A stretch of 64,000 bases of DNA from Anaerosolibacter sp. Lineage in GTDB: Bacteria > Bacillota > Clostridia > Peptostreptococcales > Thermotaleaceae. Position numbers and translations under genes: made by a program. The DNA lies in contig NZ_JARBTM010000026.1 in NCBI RefSeq assembly GCF_029240175.1, positions 37,058 to 101,057 on the forward strand. Direction: 5' to 3'. How positions within the stretch are numbered: position 1 is the stretch's first letter; each line of letters starts with the position of its first letter. Shown one piece after another: positions 17,413 through 26,788 of this stretch. A model generated the notes under the pieces. It searched no databases. It worked only from the letters and a program-made list of their open reading frames with translations, and was not told the origin of the DNA.

Positions 17413-18714
17413 CTAATACGTTAAATCATTTCTTATGATATCGTCATAGGTTTCCCTCTTAACGATTAATCTTGCCCTTCCATCCATCACCATTACAACA
17501 GCTGGTTTTGGAATTCTGTTATAGTTACTAGCCATAGTATAGTTATACGCCCCTGTACTTGCTACGCATAGCAGGTCTCCTCCCTGGGCCTTGGCTAACT
17601 CAATGTCATGGATCAAAATATCTCCAGACTCACAGCATTTGCCTGCAACAGTCACCTTTTCTTTCTCCGTATTTTTCATTTTGTTGGCAATAGCGGCTTC
17701 ATATACTGCATCATATAGGGCAGTTCTTGGATTATCTGTCATTCCCCCGTTGACGAAAATATATTTTTTACCCCCGTAGGTTTCTTTAACAGCCCCAATG
17801 TTATAAAGGGTACAGCCTGCATTGCCTACAATGGCTCTTCCAGGCTCAATCATCACCTTAGGTACTTTAATTCCCACCTCTTCACAGTCTAACTGAATCA
17901 TTTCCAGCATCTTTGGCAAGCAACTCTCCACTTTTACTGGTTCATCATCATTGGCATAATAGATTCCAAAGCCTCCTCCAATATTGAGGGCGGCTGTTTC
18001 ATATCCTGTCTTCTCTTTTATTTGCTGTAAAAATGCAATCATCACCTTGGCTGCTCCATAAAAGGACTTCTCGTCAAATATCTGAGATCCGATGTGACAA
18101 TGGAATCCCTGAACCTGCAAATGTTCCGATGCCAAGGCAAATGTCAGCATATCATAGATTTTATGATCGTATATGGATTCCCCAAACTTTGAATCGTGAT
18201 GAGCCGTTTGAATAAACGCATGGGTATGGGCCTCTATACCAGGATTTACACGAAATAAAACGCTGATTTTCTGTTTTTTTTCTGTTGTCAGCCTATCAAG
18301 TAATCGAAGCTCATGGAAATTATCCACGATCACTGTACCTACGCCATATGCTAAGGCCATCCCCAGCTCATCTTCTGTTTTATTATTCCCATGAAAAAAT
18401 ATATTGTTCATAGGGAAGCCTGCCTTCATAGCAGTATATAGTTCTCCTCCCGAAACCACATCTAAACCCAGGCCCTCTTCATGGATTAAAGTACACATGG
18501 CTATATTTAAAAATGCTTTCGATGCATAGATTACCTGGGTATCCATGCCTTCCTTTACAAATGCATTTCTATATTTTCTGCAATTTTCTCTGATCAAAGC
18601 TTCATCCATCACATATAACGGTGTACCGAAATCTTCTGCCAATAACGTTGTACTGCAGCCGCCTATCTCTAGTGTATTCGCCTCATTTATCCTCATCGTT
18701 CCAAACAGTTTCAT
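17413..18714 (-). CDS. lysA: Diaminopimelate decarboxylase
   Basis: PLP enzyme converting meso-diaminopimelate to lysine. A longer frame reaches 18777, but the ATG at 18714 is preceded by GAGGAGG and gives a product starting MKLFGTMRINEAN with 433 residues, the family length. Visible features: the PLP lysine in YASKAFLN, HGNNKTEDEL, the GSQIFD motif, GIGGGFGIYY-type glycine loop (LNIGGGFGIYY), and the C-terminal active-site CESGD. First gene of the lysA-lysC operon and directly downstream of the lysine riboswitch. Confidence 0.96.
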   Translation of the reverse strand: MKLFGTMRINEANTLEIGGCSTTLLAEDFGTPLYVMDEALIRENCRKYRNAFVKEGMDTQVIYASKAFLNIAMCTLIHEEGLGLDVVSGGELYTAMKAGFPMNNIFFHGNNKTEDELGMALAYGVGTVIVDNFHELRLLDRLTTEKKQKISVLFRVNPGIEAHTHAFIQTAHHDSKFGESIYDHKIYDMLTFALASEHLQVQGFHCHIGSQIFDEKSFYGAAKVMIAFLQQIKEKTGYETAALNIGGGFGIYYANDDEPVKVESCLPKMLEMIQLDCEEVGIKVPKVMIEPGRAIVGNAGCTLYNIGAVKETYGGKKYIFVNGGMTDNPRTALYDAVYEAAIANKMKNTEKEKVTVAGKCCESGDILIHDIELAKAQGGDLLCVASTGAYNYTMASNYNRIPKPAVVMVMDGRARLIVKRETYDDIIRNDLTY

Positions 18715-18803
18715 ATTATTGCCTCCTCTTTTGCCCAATCTATCATAATATGCCCTAGTATCCTTATATCTTTCCAAGAGTATTTTTATACATTTTAGAC
18801 AAT

Positions 18804-18846
18804 AAAAAGACAGTCAAAGAGTAAAAGAGATACTCCTGACTGTCTT
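18804..18846 (-). terminator. Riboswitch-controlled terminator upstream of lysA
   Basis: AAGACAGTCA...TGACTGTCTTTTT hairpin with inner TACTC pairing and a U tract on the minus strand, directly after the lysine riboswitch; expected to form when lysine is bound. Confidence 0.8.
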
Positions 18847-18876
18847 GATTCCAGCAGAATATAACACTTTCACCCC

Positions 18877-19030
18877 TTGTGAAGTAGCGCATCACTGATA
18901 AACTGGGTTATCTATCAGCGACAGTGCTATATTTATTCAATATAGCCCCAATACCTTTCCCATGGGATCTAGGACTTCCTTCGTCTCCCCCACAATACTC
19001 TTTATTCATCGCGACCTCTAAGACACAATT
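18877..19030 (-). ncRNA. Lysine riboswitch (L box)
   Basis: On the minus strand the leader contains the L-box core AGAGGTCGCG (19009-19019), AGAGTA, GGGGGAGACGAAGG, the TTGAATAAATATAG block and GTCGCTG, in the same order as the Bacillus lysC leader, and a P1-type closing pair TTGTG (19024-19028) with CACAA (18877-18881). It precedes lysA-lysC, and a terminator follows, so excess lysine should stop transcription early. Confidence 0.9.
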
Positions 19031-19274
19031 CTTAGGTATATTTATTTATTTTTATGTATCTTAACATAGACCATGAATTGTGTCAACAGTCTTTTCCGAA
19101 ACATCTGTTAGCAGACGTATGACAGATTGTTATGAAAATATCAATATTTATTAATAGGCGTACATATTTATACATGTTATCATGCTATTATTGCCTTTTC
19201 CAGCCCTCTACAGCTCTGTTCTCGCTATTTTTCGCCATTTTTCGCCATTTCTATCTTTGAGATTTCTTTCGGAG

Positions 19275-19304
19275 TTGCAACTGGTATCGTTTTCATGCTA
19301 TACT
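19275..19304 (+). promoter_or_regulatory. Candidate promoter of the NhaC gene
   Basis: TTGCAA (19275-19280) and TATACT (19299-19304) with an 18-base spacer, 64 bases before the start codon. Confidence 0.45.
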
Positions 19305-19367
19305 ATTTAAAGTACTATTTCATTTTTCTAAATTTTATAAACTCATTTTAAGGGGGAGGATTCATTT

Positions 19368-20780
19368 ATGGAAAAAACACCTAGAAAAATATCAATTTGG
19401 GAAGCACTATTGGTTATTGCATTCCTAATTGGGGCATTGATGTATACAATCTTGCCACGATTCGGTGTCGAGGGTTCACCGCACATTCCAATTCTTGCTA
19501 CTACTGTTTTCGCCGCTTTCATTGCCATAAGAGCTGGCTACAAGTGGTCAGATATTGAGGATGGTATTGTTGAAACCATTAAAATGTCAATGCAAGCAAT
19601 TTTAATTCTTATGGTTATCGGTGCAATCATCGGTACATGGATTCAATCGGGTGCTGTACCTACGATGATTTACTACGGATTACAGATCTTATCTCCAGGG
19701 ATATTCCTGGTAGCTACATGTTTGATTTGTGCCATTGTATCCCTTGCCACAGGAAGTTCCTGGACAACGGCAGGCACAGTAGGTATTGCATTACTTGGCG
19801 TTGGCGGCGGTCTAAATATTCCACTTCCAATCGTAGCAGGTGCAATCATCTCTGGTGCATACTTTGGTGACAAGATGTCTCCATTATCAGATACAACAAA
19901 CCTTGCTCCAGCAATGGCTGGCGCCAATTTGTTTGATCACATCAAACACATGGCATTCACAACTGGACCTAGTTTATTGATCGCCTTGGTTCTTTATGGG
20001 TTCCTAGGTATGAAGTATGCTGGTCAAGAATTGAATGTAGCCGAAATTAATACTTTATTGGATGCGCTTAGTTCACAATTTACAATTACTCCATTGTTAT
20101 TACTTCCTCCTATCTTGGTTATTGCCATGGTTATCTTTAAAGTACCTGCGATTCCTGGGTTGATTGGTGGTACGATCCTTGGCGGTATCTTTGCTGCAAT
20201 TTTCCAAGGTGCGAGCCTTGGAGATGTTATCAACGCGGCCCATTACGGTTATGAATCAGCAACTGGCGTTGCAGCTGTTGATGAATTATTAACTCGAGGC
20301 GGTCTTGATAGCATGATGTGGACTGTATCTTTAATTTTAATCGCCATGGCTTTTGGTGGAACAATGGAAAAGACAGGAATGCTGCAAGTAATTGCTGAAA
20401 AGATTATGGTACTTGCAACCAATACAGGTTCCTTAGTTGTTTGTACAATCGCGACTTCTATCTTCACCAATCTAGTGGCTGGAGATCAGTATCTATCTAT
20501 CGTGTTGCCGGGTAGAATGTATAAGCCAATGTGGGATCAAAGAGGCTATCATCCAAAGAACTTATCCCGTTGCTTAGAGGATGCAGGTACTTTGACATCT
20601 CCATTGATTCCTTGGAACACATGTGGTGCCTTCATGTTTAGTACTTTAGGGGTTCATCCATTTGCATATCTTCCATATGCATTCCTAAACCTAATCAATC
20701 CATTGGTGTCTATCTTCTACGGTTTCACAGGCATTACTATGGAGAAGCTTCCACAAAATCAATCTCAAAAAACTGCATAA
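19368..20780 (+). CDS. nhaC: Na+/H+ antiporter, NhaC family
   Basis: Exports Na+ for H+ across the cytoplasmic membrane, or exchanges an organic substrate such as malate-lactate as in some family members. The 470-residue protein has roughly eleven hydrophobic segments and NhaC-type motifs: TGSSWTTAGTVGIALLGVG, PIVAGAIISGAYFGDKMSPLSDTTNLAP and NLVAGDQYLSIVLPGRMY. GGGGGAGG precedes the ATG at 19368. It stands alone between the lysine operon and a small zinc-ribbon gene; a rho-independent hairpin follows. A second, divergent paralogue is at 29235. Confidence 0.92.
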   Translation: MEKTPRKISIWEALLVIAFLIGALMYTILPRFGVEGSPHIPILATTVFAAFIAIRAGYKWSDIEDGIVETIKMSMQAILILMVIGAIIGTWIQSGAVPTMIYYGLQILSPGIFLVATCLICAIVSLATGSSWTTAGTVGIALLGVGGGLNIPLPIVAGAIISGAYFGDKMSPLSDTTNLAPAMAGANLFDHIKHMAFTTGPSLLIALVLYGFLGMKYAGQELNVAEINTLLDALSSQFTITPLLLLPPILVIAMVIFKVPAIPGLIGGTILGGIFAAIFQGASLGDVINAAHYGYESATGVAAVDELLTRGGLDSMMWTVSLILIAMAFGGTMEKTGMLQVIAEKIMVLATNTGSLVVCTIATSIFTNLVAGDQYLSIVLPGRMYKPMWDQRGYHPKNLSRCLEDAGTLTSPLIPWNTCGAFMFSTLGVHPFAYLPYAFLNLINPLVSIFYGFTGITMEKLPQNQSQKTA

Positions 20781-20790
20781 CAGAAAATAT

Positions 20791-20827
20791 AAATACCTCT
20801 ACTTTTCATCAGTAGAGGTATTTTTTA
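20791..20827 (+). terminator. Terminator of the NhaC gene
   Basis: AATACCTCTACT, loop TTTCATC region, AGTAGAGGTATT stem followed by a T run. Confidence 0.85.
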
Positions 20828-20878
20828 TGACTTCTTGCAATATTTATGTAGTAAAGCTTATAAAGGGAGGTTCCTGCC

Positions 20879-21364
20879 ATGAATCTATTGGATAAGGTTA
20901 AACAAGGAATGTTAGAAAGTACAAAAGTGATTAAAGAAATCTCCAGTGAAATGTCGGAAATGTCAAAAATGAAAGTAGCTCTTACCAAAGAAAAAGGTAA
21001 ATTAGAAGAGCTATATTATGACCTAGGCAAAGCGATCATACACCCTGAGATTGCCAGTGATCACGCTGAAATTTTGCCTGAAGCTGCCCTGCTCATCCTT
21101 TATGAGGCACAAGCGGCGGTCAAAAATATCAAAGAATATGAAAGTAAGATTGAGCAGTTAAAGGGTATTGTAAAGTGTACCCAGTGTGGCACTATTTTTG
21201 ATGAAGAGGCCAAGTTCTGCTCAAAGTGTGGTAACAAGCTTGAACCTACACAAGAGGTCATAGAAATCCTTGGGAATTCTGTTATGGTAGAAGAGGTTGC
21301 AGACCCTTCGCCAGCAGCTTCCGAAGATCAAGAGGTCGCTCCTGATGAAAAGCCTGAAGAGTAA
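20879..21364 (+). CDS. Coiled-coil zinc-ribbon protein
   Basis: 161 residues. Residues 1-100 are mostly helical (KVKQGMLESTKVIKEISSEM, KEKGKLEELYYDLGKAI) and end in a four-Cys zinc ribbon (CTQCGTIFDEEAKFCSKCG, about 99-117) followed by an acidic, Pro/Glu-rich tail. Proteins of this build are common in Clostridia and usually annotated as zinc-ribbon domain proteins of unknown function; no enzymatic motif is visible. GGGAGG precedes the ATG. Monocistronic; the stop codon is inside a 17-bp perfect terminator stem. Confidence 0.85.
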   Translation: MNLLDKVKQGMLESTKVIKEISSEMSEMSKMKVALTKEKGKLEELYYDLGKAIIHPEIASDHAEILPEAALLILYEAQAAVKNIKEYESKIEQLKGIVKCTQCGTIFDEEAKFCSKCGNKLEPTQEVIEILGNSVMVEEVADPSPAASEDQEVAPDEKPEE

Positions 21365-21381
21365 TCTTCAGGCTTTTCATC
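21344..21381. terminator. 17-bp perfect hairpin overlapping a stop codon
   Basis: GATGAAAAGCCTGAAGA and its exact complement with a GTAA loop. The 3' part contains TTTTC and serves the plus-strand gene; it also ends seven bases before the convergent minus-strand gene, so it may be bidirectional. Confidence 0.75.
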
Positions 21382-21387
21382 TGTTCA

Positions 21388-21672
21388 TCAATTTTCAAAA
21401 TAATATCCACACGCTGAATTGTTCATTTCTTCCATGTCTCGCTGATCCAAAGGAAAGAAGGCACATTGAGCTGGTCTCATCCAGCGATGATCGTTATAGA
21501 CCCCACAAGAATTGTCAGTTCTTAGGAATGGACATCTATATCCCAATTGACAGCAGCGGCCGCACATTTTACAATTTCCCTCTCTTTTTTCCAGCTGACT
21601 CTCAACATAGTCTTTCCCAAAGTGGGATAAATAAAATCTTCGTATTTTTCCCTGATAATGCTTTCGTTCCAT
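21388..21672 (-). CDS. Small Cys-rich protein, YkgJ-like metal-binding type
   Basis: 94 residues with a cysteine cluster CKMCGRCCQLGYRCPFL and later CGVY, QCAFFP and ACGYY, eight or nine Cys in all, in the pattern of the putative zinc- or iron-chelating YkgJ-like family. Function of the family is unproven. Stop lies close to the convergent zinc-ribbon gene. The start ATG at 21672 has AAGGAG upstream. Tryptophan/arginine motifs (DHRWMRPAQCAFFPL) are typical of these proteins. Confidence 0.8.
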   Translation of the reverse strand: MERKHYQGKIRRFYLSHFGKDYVESQLEKREGNCKMCGRCCQLGYRCPFLRTDNSCGVYNDHRWMRPAQCAFFPLDQRDMEEMNNSACGYYFEN

Positions 21673-21828
21673 GTCTAAACTCCTTCTTTATCAGAATCAT
21701 ATATACAGTTAGCTTAGACAAAGAATTCACTTTCCATAAGCTGAGTTTTAGAAGCATGAACAAATATGATATACTAGTTTTGAACGAGACAAATGATTTT
21801 ATGGACTACTTAGGAGGAGGCTTTACCG

Positions 21829-23964
21829 TTGCAAAATTCTTTTTTCCTTTTTCTACAGAATAAATTTCAAGTAAATTTAAATGAACAGCAGAAATCTGCT
21901 GTTTTGCATAAGGATGGCCCTGCCATTGTTTTAGCTGTCCCAGGGGCAGGTAAGACAACAATGCTGATTTGTAGGACGGCTTATCTGATTCTTTATCACA
22001 AGGTGAAGCCAGAACAGATTTTATCCATTACCTTCAGCAAGGCTTCTGCAAAGGATATGAGCAAGAGATTTAACAGTCTATTTGGATCGGCTGTTAAGGG
22101 AACAGTCCCTTTTTCTACAATTCACGGCTTCGCCTATAAGCTCATCCGTGAACATGGAAGGAAGCATCAGATTCAATATACTTTAATAGAAGGAGACCAG
22201 GTTGCACGGAACAAAACCGTCTTACTGAAGCAACTTTTTCACCAGATCAGCGGCGACTATATTTCTGATGACCAGCTAGAGGAATTAATCAGCACCATCA
22301 GCTATATAAAAAATTCCTTAACTCCTTTGAAAGCCTACTGCGAAGAGCATCGAGATATTGATCATCTCTATGAAATCTATACTCAATATGAGAATTATAA
22401 GCGCAAGCATCATTTTCTTGATTTCGATGATATGTTAACCTTGACCCTGGAGATTTTGGAAAAAGATACGGCACTACTTCAGTATTATCGCCAGCAATAT
22501 CCCTACATCCAAGTGGATGAGGCCCAGGATACGTCTAGGGTACAGCATGAAATCATTCGTCTTCTTGCTGGATCTCAATGCAATCTGTTTATGGTAGCAG
22601 ATGATGATCAATCCATTTACGGCTTTCGAGGTGCATGTCCTGAGATGCTTCTTTGTTTTCAAGATACATATCCTGGCGCTAAGTCTTTTTTTATGGAGCA
22701 AAACTACCGCTGCCCCAATGACATCGTGAAAATTAGTGATGCTTTTATCCAGACCAATCAGGCGAGATACCCTAAGAAGCTGTTTTCTAACCGGGAGGAT
22801 CGCCGGGGCATGCAAATCATTCATTTGAGGGATGAACAGGATCAATTGAATTATTTGATTAACCAATTATCTGATCGAGATGATCTGTCCAATGCAGCGA
22901 TCCTTTATCGTAATAATTTATCTGCTATTTCCTTAGCCGATAAATTGGACCGCCATGGCATCCCTTTTTATATTCGAGATAGTAAAAATCTATTCTTCCG
23001 TCATTGGGTTGTCCAGGATGTCCTCTCCTTTCTTAGGCTATCTCTAGATTTTGGCGATTTTGAGAGCCTTGAACGAATTTATTATAAAATGAACGGATAT
23101 ATTCCTAAAACAGCCATTCAGTACAGCAAAGCATCTCACTATGCCTCTGTTTTTGATAGATTATTAAATTTTCCGGAGTTTCGAAGTTATCAGCGAGACA
23201 ATATCCACCGTATTTCCCTGAATTTTACGGAGCTATCCACCTTATCACCAAAGGATGCCTTTGATTTTATCGCATACACCTTGAACTATAGGGCTTATTT
23301 AGAGTCCCATAGTAAAAAGAATTCTCTGGACGGCATAGATTTGATTCTATCTCAATTAAAAACCATCGCTTTAGGGACCGATACCATCCAGGAATTTCTA
23401 TCCCGCTTCGATGATCTCCAAAGGGTTTTGGAGGATTGCCAGTACAATCGATATACAAATGCGGTAGTATTGTCCACCATTCATTCCGCCAAGGGTTTGG
23501 AGTTTGATCGCGTTCTTATGGTGGATCTATTCGAGCAGCATTTTCCTGGAAAATCTAGTCTTGAGCAGGCCCGTAAGGGGGATTTGTCTTTATTAGAGGA
23601 AGAGCGCAGGCTGTTCTATGTGGGTATGACCAGAGCCAAAGAAAGCTTAGGACTTTTGGTCGTAAAATTAAAAAATGGTGAACTGATGAAGGTGTCTCGA
23701 TTTGTGGAAGAAGTGGGAAATTGTGCCGAAAGGCTGCAGCTGACTTCTATTATTCCAGTTCAAACAACAGCACCTTCTCCCAATATCTCCCCTGGATCTA
23801 ATCATCCTTTTTCCATTGGCTTAAAGGTAGTCCATCCAAAGTTTGGTATGGGGGAGATCAAAGACCTCCGTAAGGACATCTTGACAGTCCGCTTTGATTC
23901 CGTAGGGAATAGAGATTTGTCTATCAGCCTTTGTGTTGAGAAACAGATTTTGTTTCCAGCATAG
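21829..23964 (+). CDS. UvrD/Rep-type superfamily 1 DNA helicase
   Basis: An ATP-dependent 3'-5' DNA helicase or translocase. Read from a TTG at 21829 with TAGGAGGAGG upstream, the 711-residue product shows Q-motif LNEQQKSAVLH, Walker A AVPGAGKTT, DFDDMLTLTLE, Walker B VDEAQDTSRVQ, VADDDQSIYGFRGA, QNYRCPNDI, STIHSAKGLEFDRV and VGMTRAKESLGL. The C-terminus (HPKFGMGEIKDLRKDILTVRFDSVG) resembles the Tudor-like RNA polymerase-binding tail of PcrA/UvrD. It is somewhat shorter than PcrA; a chromosomal PcrA may exist elsewhere. Single gene, ending at a hexamer-array element. Confidence 0.93.
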   Translation: MQNSFFLFLQNKFQVNLNEQQKSAVLHKDGPAIVLAVPGAGKTTMLICRTAYLILYHKVKPEQILSITFSKASAKDMSKRFNSLFGSAVKGTVPFSTIHGFAYKLIREHGRKHQIQYTLIEGDQVARNKTVLLKQLFHQISGDYISDDQLEELISTISYIKNSLTPLKAYCEEHRDIDHLYEIYTQYENYKRKHHFLDFDDMLTLTLEILEKDTALLQYYRQQYPYIQVDEAQDTSRVQHEIIRLLAGSQCNLFMVADDDQSIYGFRGACPEMLLCFQDTYPGAKSFFMEQNYRCPNDIVKISDAFIQTNQARYPKKLFSNREDRRGMQIIHLRDEQDQLNYLINQLSDRDDLSNAAILYRNNLSAISLADKLDRHGIPFYIRDSKNLFFRHWVVQDVLSFLRLSLDFGDFESLERIYYKMNGYIPKTAIQYSKASHYASVFDRLLNFPEFRSYQRDNIHRISLNFTELSTLSPKDAFDFIAYTLNYRAYLESHSKKNSLDGIDLILSQLKTIALGTDTIQEFLSRFDDLQRVLEDCQYNRYTNAVVLSTIHSAKGLEFDRVLMVDLFEQHFPGKSSLEQARKGDLSLLEEERRLFYVGMTRAKESLGLLVVKLKNGELMKVSRFVEEVGNCAERLQLTSIIPVQTTAPSPNISPGSNHPFSIGLKVVHPKFGMGEIKDLRKDILTVRFDSVGNRDLSISLCVEKQILFPA

Positions 23965-23965
23965 A

Positions 23966-24105
23966 TGTGCACCATAGTGCACAGGTTAAGTTTGAGGCTG
24001 AGGTTAAAAAAACGGACGTGCATTACACGTCCGTTTTTGATATCCTGATTTTTTTAGGTGCCCAATGGGCACCATCAATCTTAACCTCAACCTTAACCTC
24101 AATCT
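23966..24105. repeat. Hexamer-array palindromic element, copy C
   Basis: A TGTGCAC/GTGCACA hairpin (23966-23983) leads into a hexamer arm AGGTTA AGTTTG AGGCTG AGGTTA (23983-24007). The arm's complement is at 24077-24105 (CTTAACCTCAACCTTAACC core). Nested inside are an ACGGACGTG/CACGTCCGT terminator-like hairpin with T tract (24010-24038) and a GGTGCCC/GGGCACC hairpin (24057-24073). It fills the whole gap between two convergent genes. Confidence 0.85.
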
Positions 24106-25476
24106 CTAATAATGTATTGGTTTGTCAATGGCACCATGGGCTGCCTCCATCACAATTTCTGATAGGGTTGGATGGGGATGGATGGCCTTAGCCACATCGT
24201 AGATGGTTCCTTCCATTTCCATGGATACCACAGCCTCAGAGATCATATCTGTGGCATGGACTGCCATGATATGAACCCCTAATATTTCTCCGTACTTCTT
24301 TTCGGCAATAATCTTTACAAATCCAATACTCTCCCCCTCCGCCAATGCCTTTCCATTGGCACTGAGAGGAAACTTGCTCACTACCACATCATATCCTTCT
24401 TCTTTTGCTTCTGCTTCCGTCAATCCTATAGCTGCCAACTCTGGAAAGCTATAAATACAGGATGGTACCAGTTTGTAATTGATACTGTTTTTCTTCCCTG
24501 CAATATTCTCTGCCGCTGTGATTCCTTCAGCAGAGGCTAAATGGGCCAACTGATACTTGCCATTTACATCACCAATGGCATAGACATCTAATACATTGGT
24601 CTGTAAATAAGCATCTACTTTGATTCCTTTTTGATCATAGGTGATTCCTAGGGATTCCATCCCTTCCACATTGGGCTGTCTCCCTAAGCTTACCAGAATT
24701 TTTTCTCCCATGTAGCTTATTTCTCTGCCCTCTACTTCGCAGATAACCTTGCTGCCTTCTACCTTCTTCAATTGACAGTTGGTAACAATCTGAACCCCTT
24801 GATCCATCAAATGCTTTTGCAAGGCCAGCGCTAGTTCTTCCTCCGTGCCCTTTAGAATACGACCAGAGCGCTGGAGCAGAATGACCTTTGTCCCCAAGGC
24901 GTTAAATAGGGTAGCAAACTCAACAGAAATTACCCCGCCGCCCAAAATTACCATGGTTTTGGGCAAATCTGTCAATTGCAGGGCCCCTTTACTCGTAATG
25001 GCAATCCCTTTCTCCATAGCTGCATGGAGCCCTTCAATCGTTGGGATAAACGGTCTTGATCCAGTAGCAAGGATTAAGTTTTTTGTTTTTAAGGTTTTAT
25101 CCCCTACAACGATGGTTTGTTTATCTTTAAATACACCTGTGCCCATAAAAACGTCTATTCCATTTTTCTTTAGCAAGCCCTTTACACCATTCACAAGGCG
25201 TTTTACTACCATGTCCTTTCGGTTGCCCATCTGCTGCCAATTAATCTTTAAGCTGTCTTTGTCAATGCCCTCAATGCCAAAGAAATCACCTTTCAGTATC
25301 TCCTGATAAACTCTGGCATTTTTAAGCAGCGCCTTGGTGGGAATACAACCCCAATTCAAGCAGACACCGCCAATTTCATCCTTTTCCACCAAGGCAACCT
25401 TCATGCCCAGTTGGGCAGCCTTAATGGCTGCCACATAACCCCCAGGTCCTCCGCCTACTACGATTACATCATACAT
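24106..25476 (-). CDS. pdhD: Dihydrolipoyl dehydrogenase (E3)
   Basis: Flavoenzyme reoxidising dihydrolipoamide on E2 with NAD+. 456 residues: FAD loop VVGGGPGGYVAAIKAAQLG, redox disulfide GGVCLNWGCIPTKALLKN, NAD loop ILGGGVISVEFATLFNALG, and the C-terminal dimer-interface catalytic His-Glu pair IHPHPTLSEIVMEAAHG. Last gene of the four-gene operon E1a-E1b-E2-E3. A protein of this sort would also serve a 2-oxo acid dehydrogenase of other specificity; the E1 partner argues for pyruvate. Confidence 0.95.
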   Translation of the reverse strand: MYDVIVVGGGPGGYVAAIKAAQLGMKVALVEKDEIGGVCLNWGCIPTKALLKNARVYQEILKGDFFGIEGIDKDSLKINWQQMGNRKDMVVKRLVNGVKGLLKKNGIDVFMGTGVFKDKQTIVVGDKTLKTKNLILATGSRPFIPTIEGLHAAMEKGIAITSKGALQLTDLPKTMVILGGGVISVEFATLFNALGTKVILLQRSGRILKGTEEELALALQKHLMDQGVQIVTNCQLKKVEGSKVICEVEGREISYMGEKILVSLGRQPNVEGMESLGITYDQKGIKVDAYLQTNVLDVYAIGDVNGKYQLAHLASAEGITAAENIAGKKNSINYKLVPSCIYSFPELAAIGLTEAEAKEEGYDVVVSKFPLSANGKALAEGESIGFVKIIAEKKYGEILGVHIMAVHATDMISEAVVSMEMEGTIYDVAKAIHPHPTLSEIVMEAAHGAIDKPIHY

Positions 25477-25496
25477 TTGTACATCACTCCTTGTGC

Positions 25497-26777
25497 CTAC
25501 AGAAGCAACAATCTATAGGGATCACTCAAATACTTCTTCACATCATTCATAAAGCGTCCTGCATCACCGCCATCTACAACCCGGTGGTCAAAGGACATGG
25601 ATAGGGGCAGCATATGGCGAATGACAAGCTCATCTTCTATGACAACTGGCTTCTTGCTGATCTTTCCTATACCCATGATGGCAACCTCAGGATAATTGAT
25701 CACAGGTACCCCAAAGATCGATCCTACTGCCCCATAATTGGTGATGGAGAAGGTGCTCTCCTTTAGTTCATCTATCGTCAATTTCCTATTTCTTGCCCGC
25801 TGACCTAAATCATTCAATTCTTTGGCTAATCTAACAATGCTCTTTTGATCCACATTGCGGACCACAGGTACGGTTAAACCTTCTTCCGTATCCACAGCAA
25901 TCCCTAGGTGATAGTATTTTTTCAATAGAATCTCTTCGGTTTCGTCATCCAATGAGCTATTGATTTTGGGATTTTTCTTTAATGCCAACACGATCGCTTT
26001 CATGATAAATGGCATAAAGGTCAAATGAATATCTTCATCGAAATGACCTTTTGCAGTTTCTCTGAATTTCACCAGTTCCGTCACATCAACCTCATCCATA
26101 GCCGTGGCATGGGGAGCTGTATGTTTTGATTGAACCATTTTTTTTGCGATGGTCTTTCTTATCATACTGAGGGGTACCCTCTCTATCTGATTCCTATCCT
26201 TTGATGCTGCTTCCAGCTTAGTTTCATGCTTTTGCTCTGGTTTAGAGGCTTCAGAATCCCCTGCTGTAGTTTTTTCCGCTGCAGCAGCAATGTCCGCCTT
26301 CATTACCCTGCCTCCTGGTCCTGTACCAGTTACGTTCCTAAGGTCAACCCCTAAATCATATGCCATCTTTCTAGCCACAGGTGTAGCCAACACTTTCCTT
26401 TTCGGCGGGATTGCTGCTTCCTGCTTTCTTCCCTCCGCACTGGCAGGAATTACTTCCGAAGATGCTTCTAAAGCACCCACAACCCCTGCATTCTCCTCTG
26501 CTACAGGTTCAACCGTTTGGTCTTGGCTCTTTCCGACTTCTCCTGTATCTACCTTAATCAATACTTGCCCTACATAGATGATCCCACCTTCTTCAGCAAG
26601 CAAAGCTATCACTTTCCCAGAATAAGGGGATGGAAGCTCTGCATTAACCTTATCAGTCTCCACCTCTGCAATGGTATCTCCTGCTTGAATCGTATCCCCG
26701 ACCTCCATATGCCACTTCAGTAATTTTCCCTCATGGATTCCCTCGCCAATGTCTGGAAATTTAAATTCTTGAATCAT
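25497..26777 (-). CDS. pdhC: Dihydrolipoyllysine acetyltransferase (E2)
   Basis: Transfers acetyl from lipoate to CoA and forms the complex core. 426 residues: one lipoyl domain (about 1-77, lipoylated Lys in EVETDKVNAELPSPYSGKV), Ala/Pro/Glu linker, peripheral subunit-binding domain (ATPVARKMAYDLGVDLRNVTGTGPGGRVMKADI, about 130-162), second linker, and catalytic domain ending with the active site SFDHRVVDGGDAGRF. GGTGAGG precedes the ATG; the E1 beta gene ends 11 bases upstream. Confidence 0.95.
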   Translation of the reverse strand: MIQEFKFPDIGEGIHEGKLLKWHMEVGDTIQAGDTIAEVETDKVNAELPSPYSGKVIALLAEEGGIIYVGQVLIKVDTGEVGKSQDQTVEPVAEENAGVVGALEASSEVIPASAEGRKQEAAIPPKRKVLATPVARKMAYDLGVDLRNVTGTGPGGRVMKADIAAAAEKTTAGDSEASKPEQKHETKLEAASKDRNQIERVPLSMIRKTIAKKMVQSKHTAPHATAMDEVDVTELVKFRETAKGHFDEDIHLTFMPFIMKAIVLALKKNPKINSSLDDETEEILLKKYYHLGIAVDTEEGLTVPVVRNVDQKSIVRLAKELNDLGQRARNRKLTIDELKESTFSITNYGAVGSIFGVPVINYPEVAIMGIGKISKKPVVIEDELVIRHMLPLSMSFDHRVVDGGDAGRFMNDVKKYLSDPYRLLLL

Positions 26778-26788
26778 ATCCTCACCCC

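Noticed and set aside
21297..21863. A 188-residue ORF spanning zinc-ribbon, YkgJ-like and helicase regions
   Set aside because: Crosses several genes in another frame, contradicts terminator and strong homology of neighbours.
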